Below are positions 5,501-5,561 of a stretch of DNA of 5,561 bases, piece after piece (the first letter of the stretch is position 1; every line of letters starts with the position of its first letter). The notes under the pieces were generated by a model, which searched no databases, was not told the origin of the DNA, and saw only the letters and a list, made by a program, of their open reading frames with translations. The translations under genes were made by a program, and so were the position numbers. The stretch lies in the NCBI GenBank assembly GCA_902773165.1, contig CACYDO010000153.1, forward strand, positions 1 through 5,561, written 5' to 3'. This DNA is from an uncultured Ruminococcus sp. Its GTDB lineage: Bacteria > Bacillota > Clostridia > Oscillospirales > Acutalibacteraceae.

Positions 5501-5561
5501 TGGTCAAGCTTTCGACCTATTAGTACTGCCAAGCTAAATACATCACTGCACTTACACACGC
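5501..5561 (-). rRNA. 23S ribosomal RNA, 3' end (partial; rest lies beyond the window)
   Basis: The minus strand reads GGCAGTACTAATAGGTCGAA and then AGCTTGACC, the conserved 3' terminus of bacterial 23S rRNA (compare 'GGTACTAAT...GGCTTAACC' in E. coli). The closing ACC, which pairs with the 5' GGT of the molecule, ends at 5502, so the mature end is placed at 5500-5502. The gene is transcribed leftward into this window. Confidence 0.95.

Noticed and set aside
5490..5505. GACCA...TGGTC inverted repeat as a possible attachment site or operator
   Set aside because: It spans the mature 23S 3' end and is better explained as rRNA trailer structure.
5301..5507. Minus-strand ORF of 68 codons ending ILKDFNAGRFYENAE
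   Set aside because: It starts in the 23S trailer and runs through the rRNA terminator. The internal Met (MQILKD) lacks an SD. The tail looks protein-like and might be a further scrap of the dockerin-bearing gene, but that cannot be supported.
1..5561. CRISPR array, tRNA genes, intact insertion sequence or toxin-antitoxin pair
   Set aside because: No regularly spaced repeats, cloverleaf sequences, transposase motifs or paired small ORFs were seen on either strand.

Overview
The window looks like a chromosomal segment of a gut-type Gram-positive anaerobe of the Clostridia, most likely the Oscillospiraceae/Ruminococcus group. The reasons are strong GGAGG-type ribosome binding sites, sigma-A promoters in AT-rich gaps, simple hairpin terminators, an Nfn-type electron-bifurcating pair, and a decayed dockerin (a module of secreted polysaccharide-degrading enzymes). 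The placement is inference; no 16S sequence is present.

Layout. Positions 1-129 hold the last 43 codons of a cytidine deaminase gene, followed after 17 nt by a CPBP-family membrane protease (147-1166, +), probably co-transcribed. Positions 1167-1377 are non-coding: a GAAA-capped hairpin, then a strong terminator that serves the opposite strand. Next come two minus-strand genes, read right to left: nfnA (3614-2769) and nfnB/gltA (2766-1378). They are 2 nt apart, and the second gene's Shine-Dalgarno lies inside the end of the first. They have their own promoter (3730-3702) and a GC-rich, hairpin-forming leader of about 80 nt containing a 15-codon ORF. The 330-nt stretch 3731-4060 has no confident gene, but holds a possible 37-aa minus-strand ORF. 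A near-consensus extended -10 promoter (4061-4089) drives a YihY/BrkB-family membrane protein (4150-5130), which ends at a strong bidirectional terminator. Beyond it, on the minus strand, are a frameshifted dockerin remnant (5344-5167), an rRNA-operon terminator (5435-5406) and the 3' end of a 23S rRNA gene (5561 to about 5501). No 5S gene lies between the 23S and its terminator.

How the genes work together. NfnA and NfnB should form one soluble flavoprotein complex that couples NADH and reduced ferredoxin to NADPH, central to redox balance in fermenting anaerobes. The other genes look like independent housekeeping units: pyrimidine salvage, membrane proteolysis, a membrane protein of uncertain role and ribosome synthesis. 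I see no defence system, CRISPR array, intact mobile element or clearly novel multi-gene system. The most unusual items are the missing 5S gene, the nfnA leader, the small ORF in the 3.9-kb region and the dockerin remnant.
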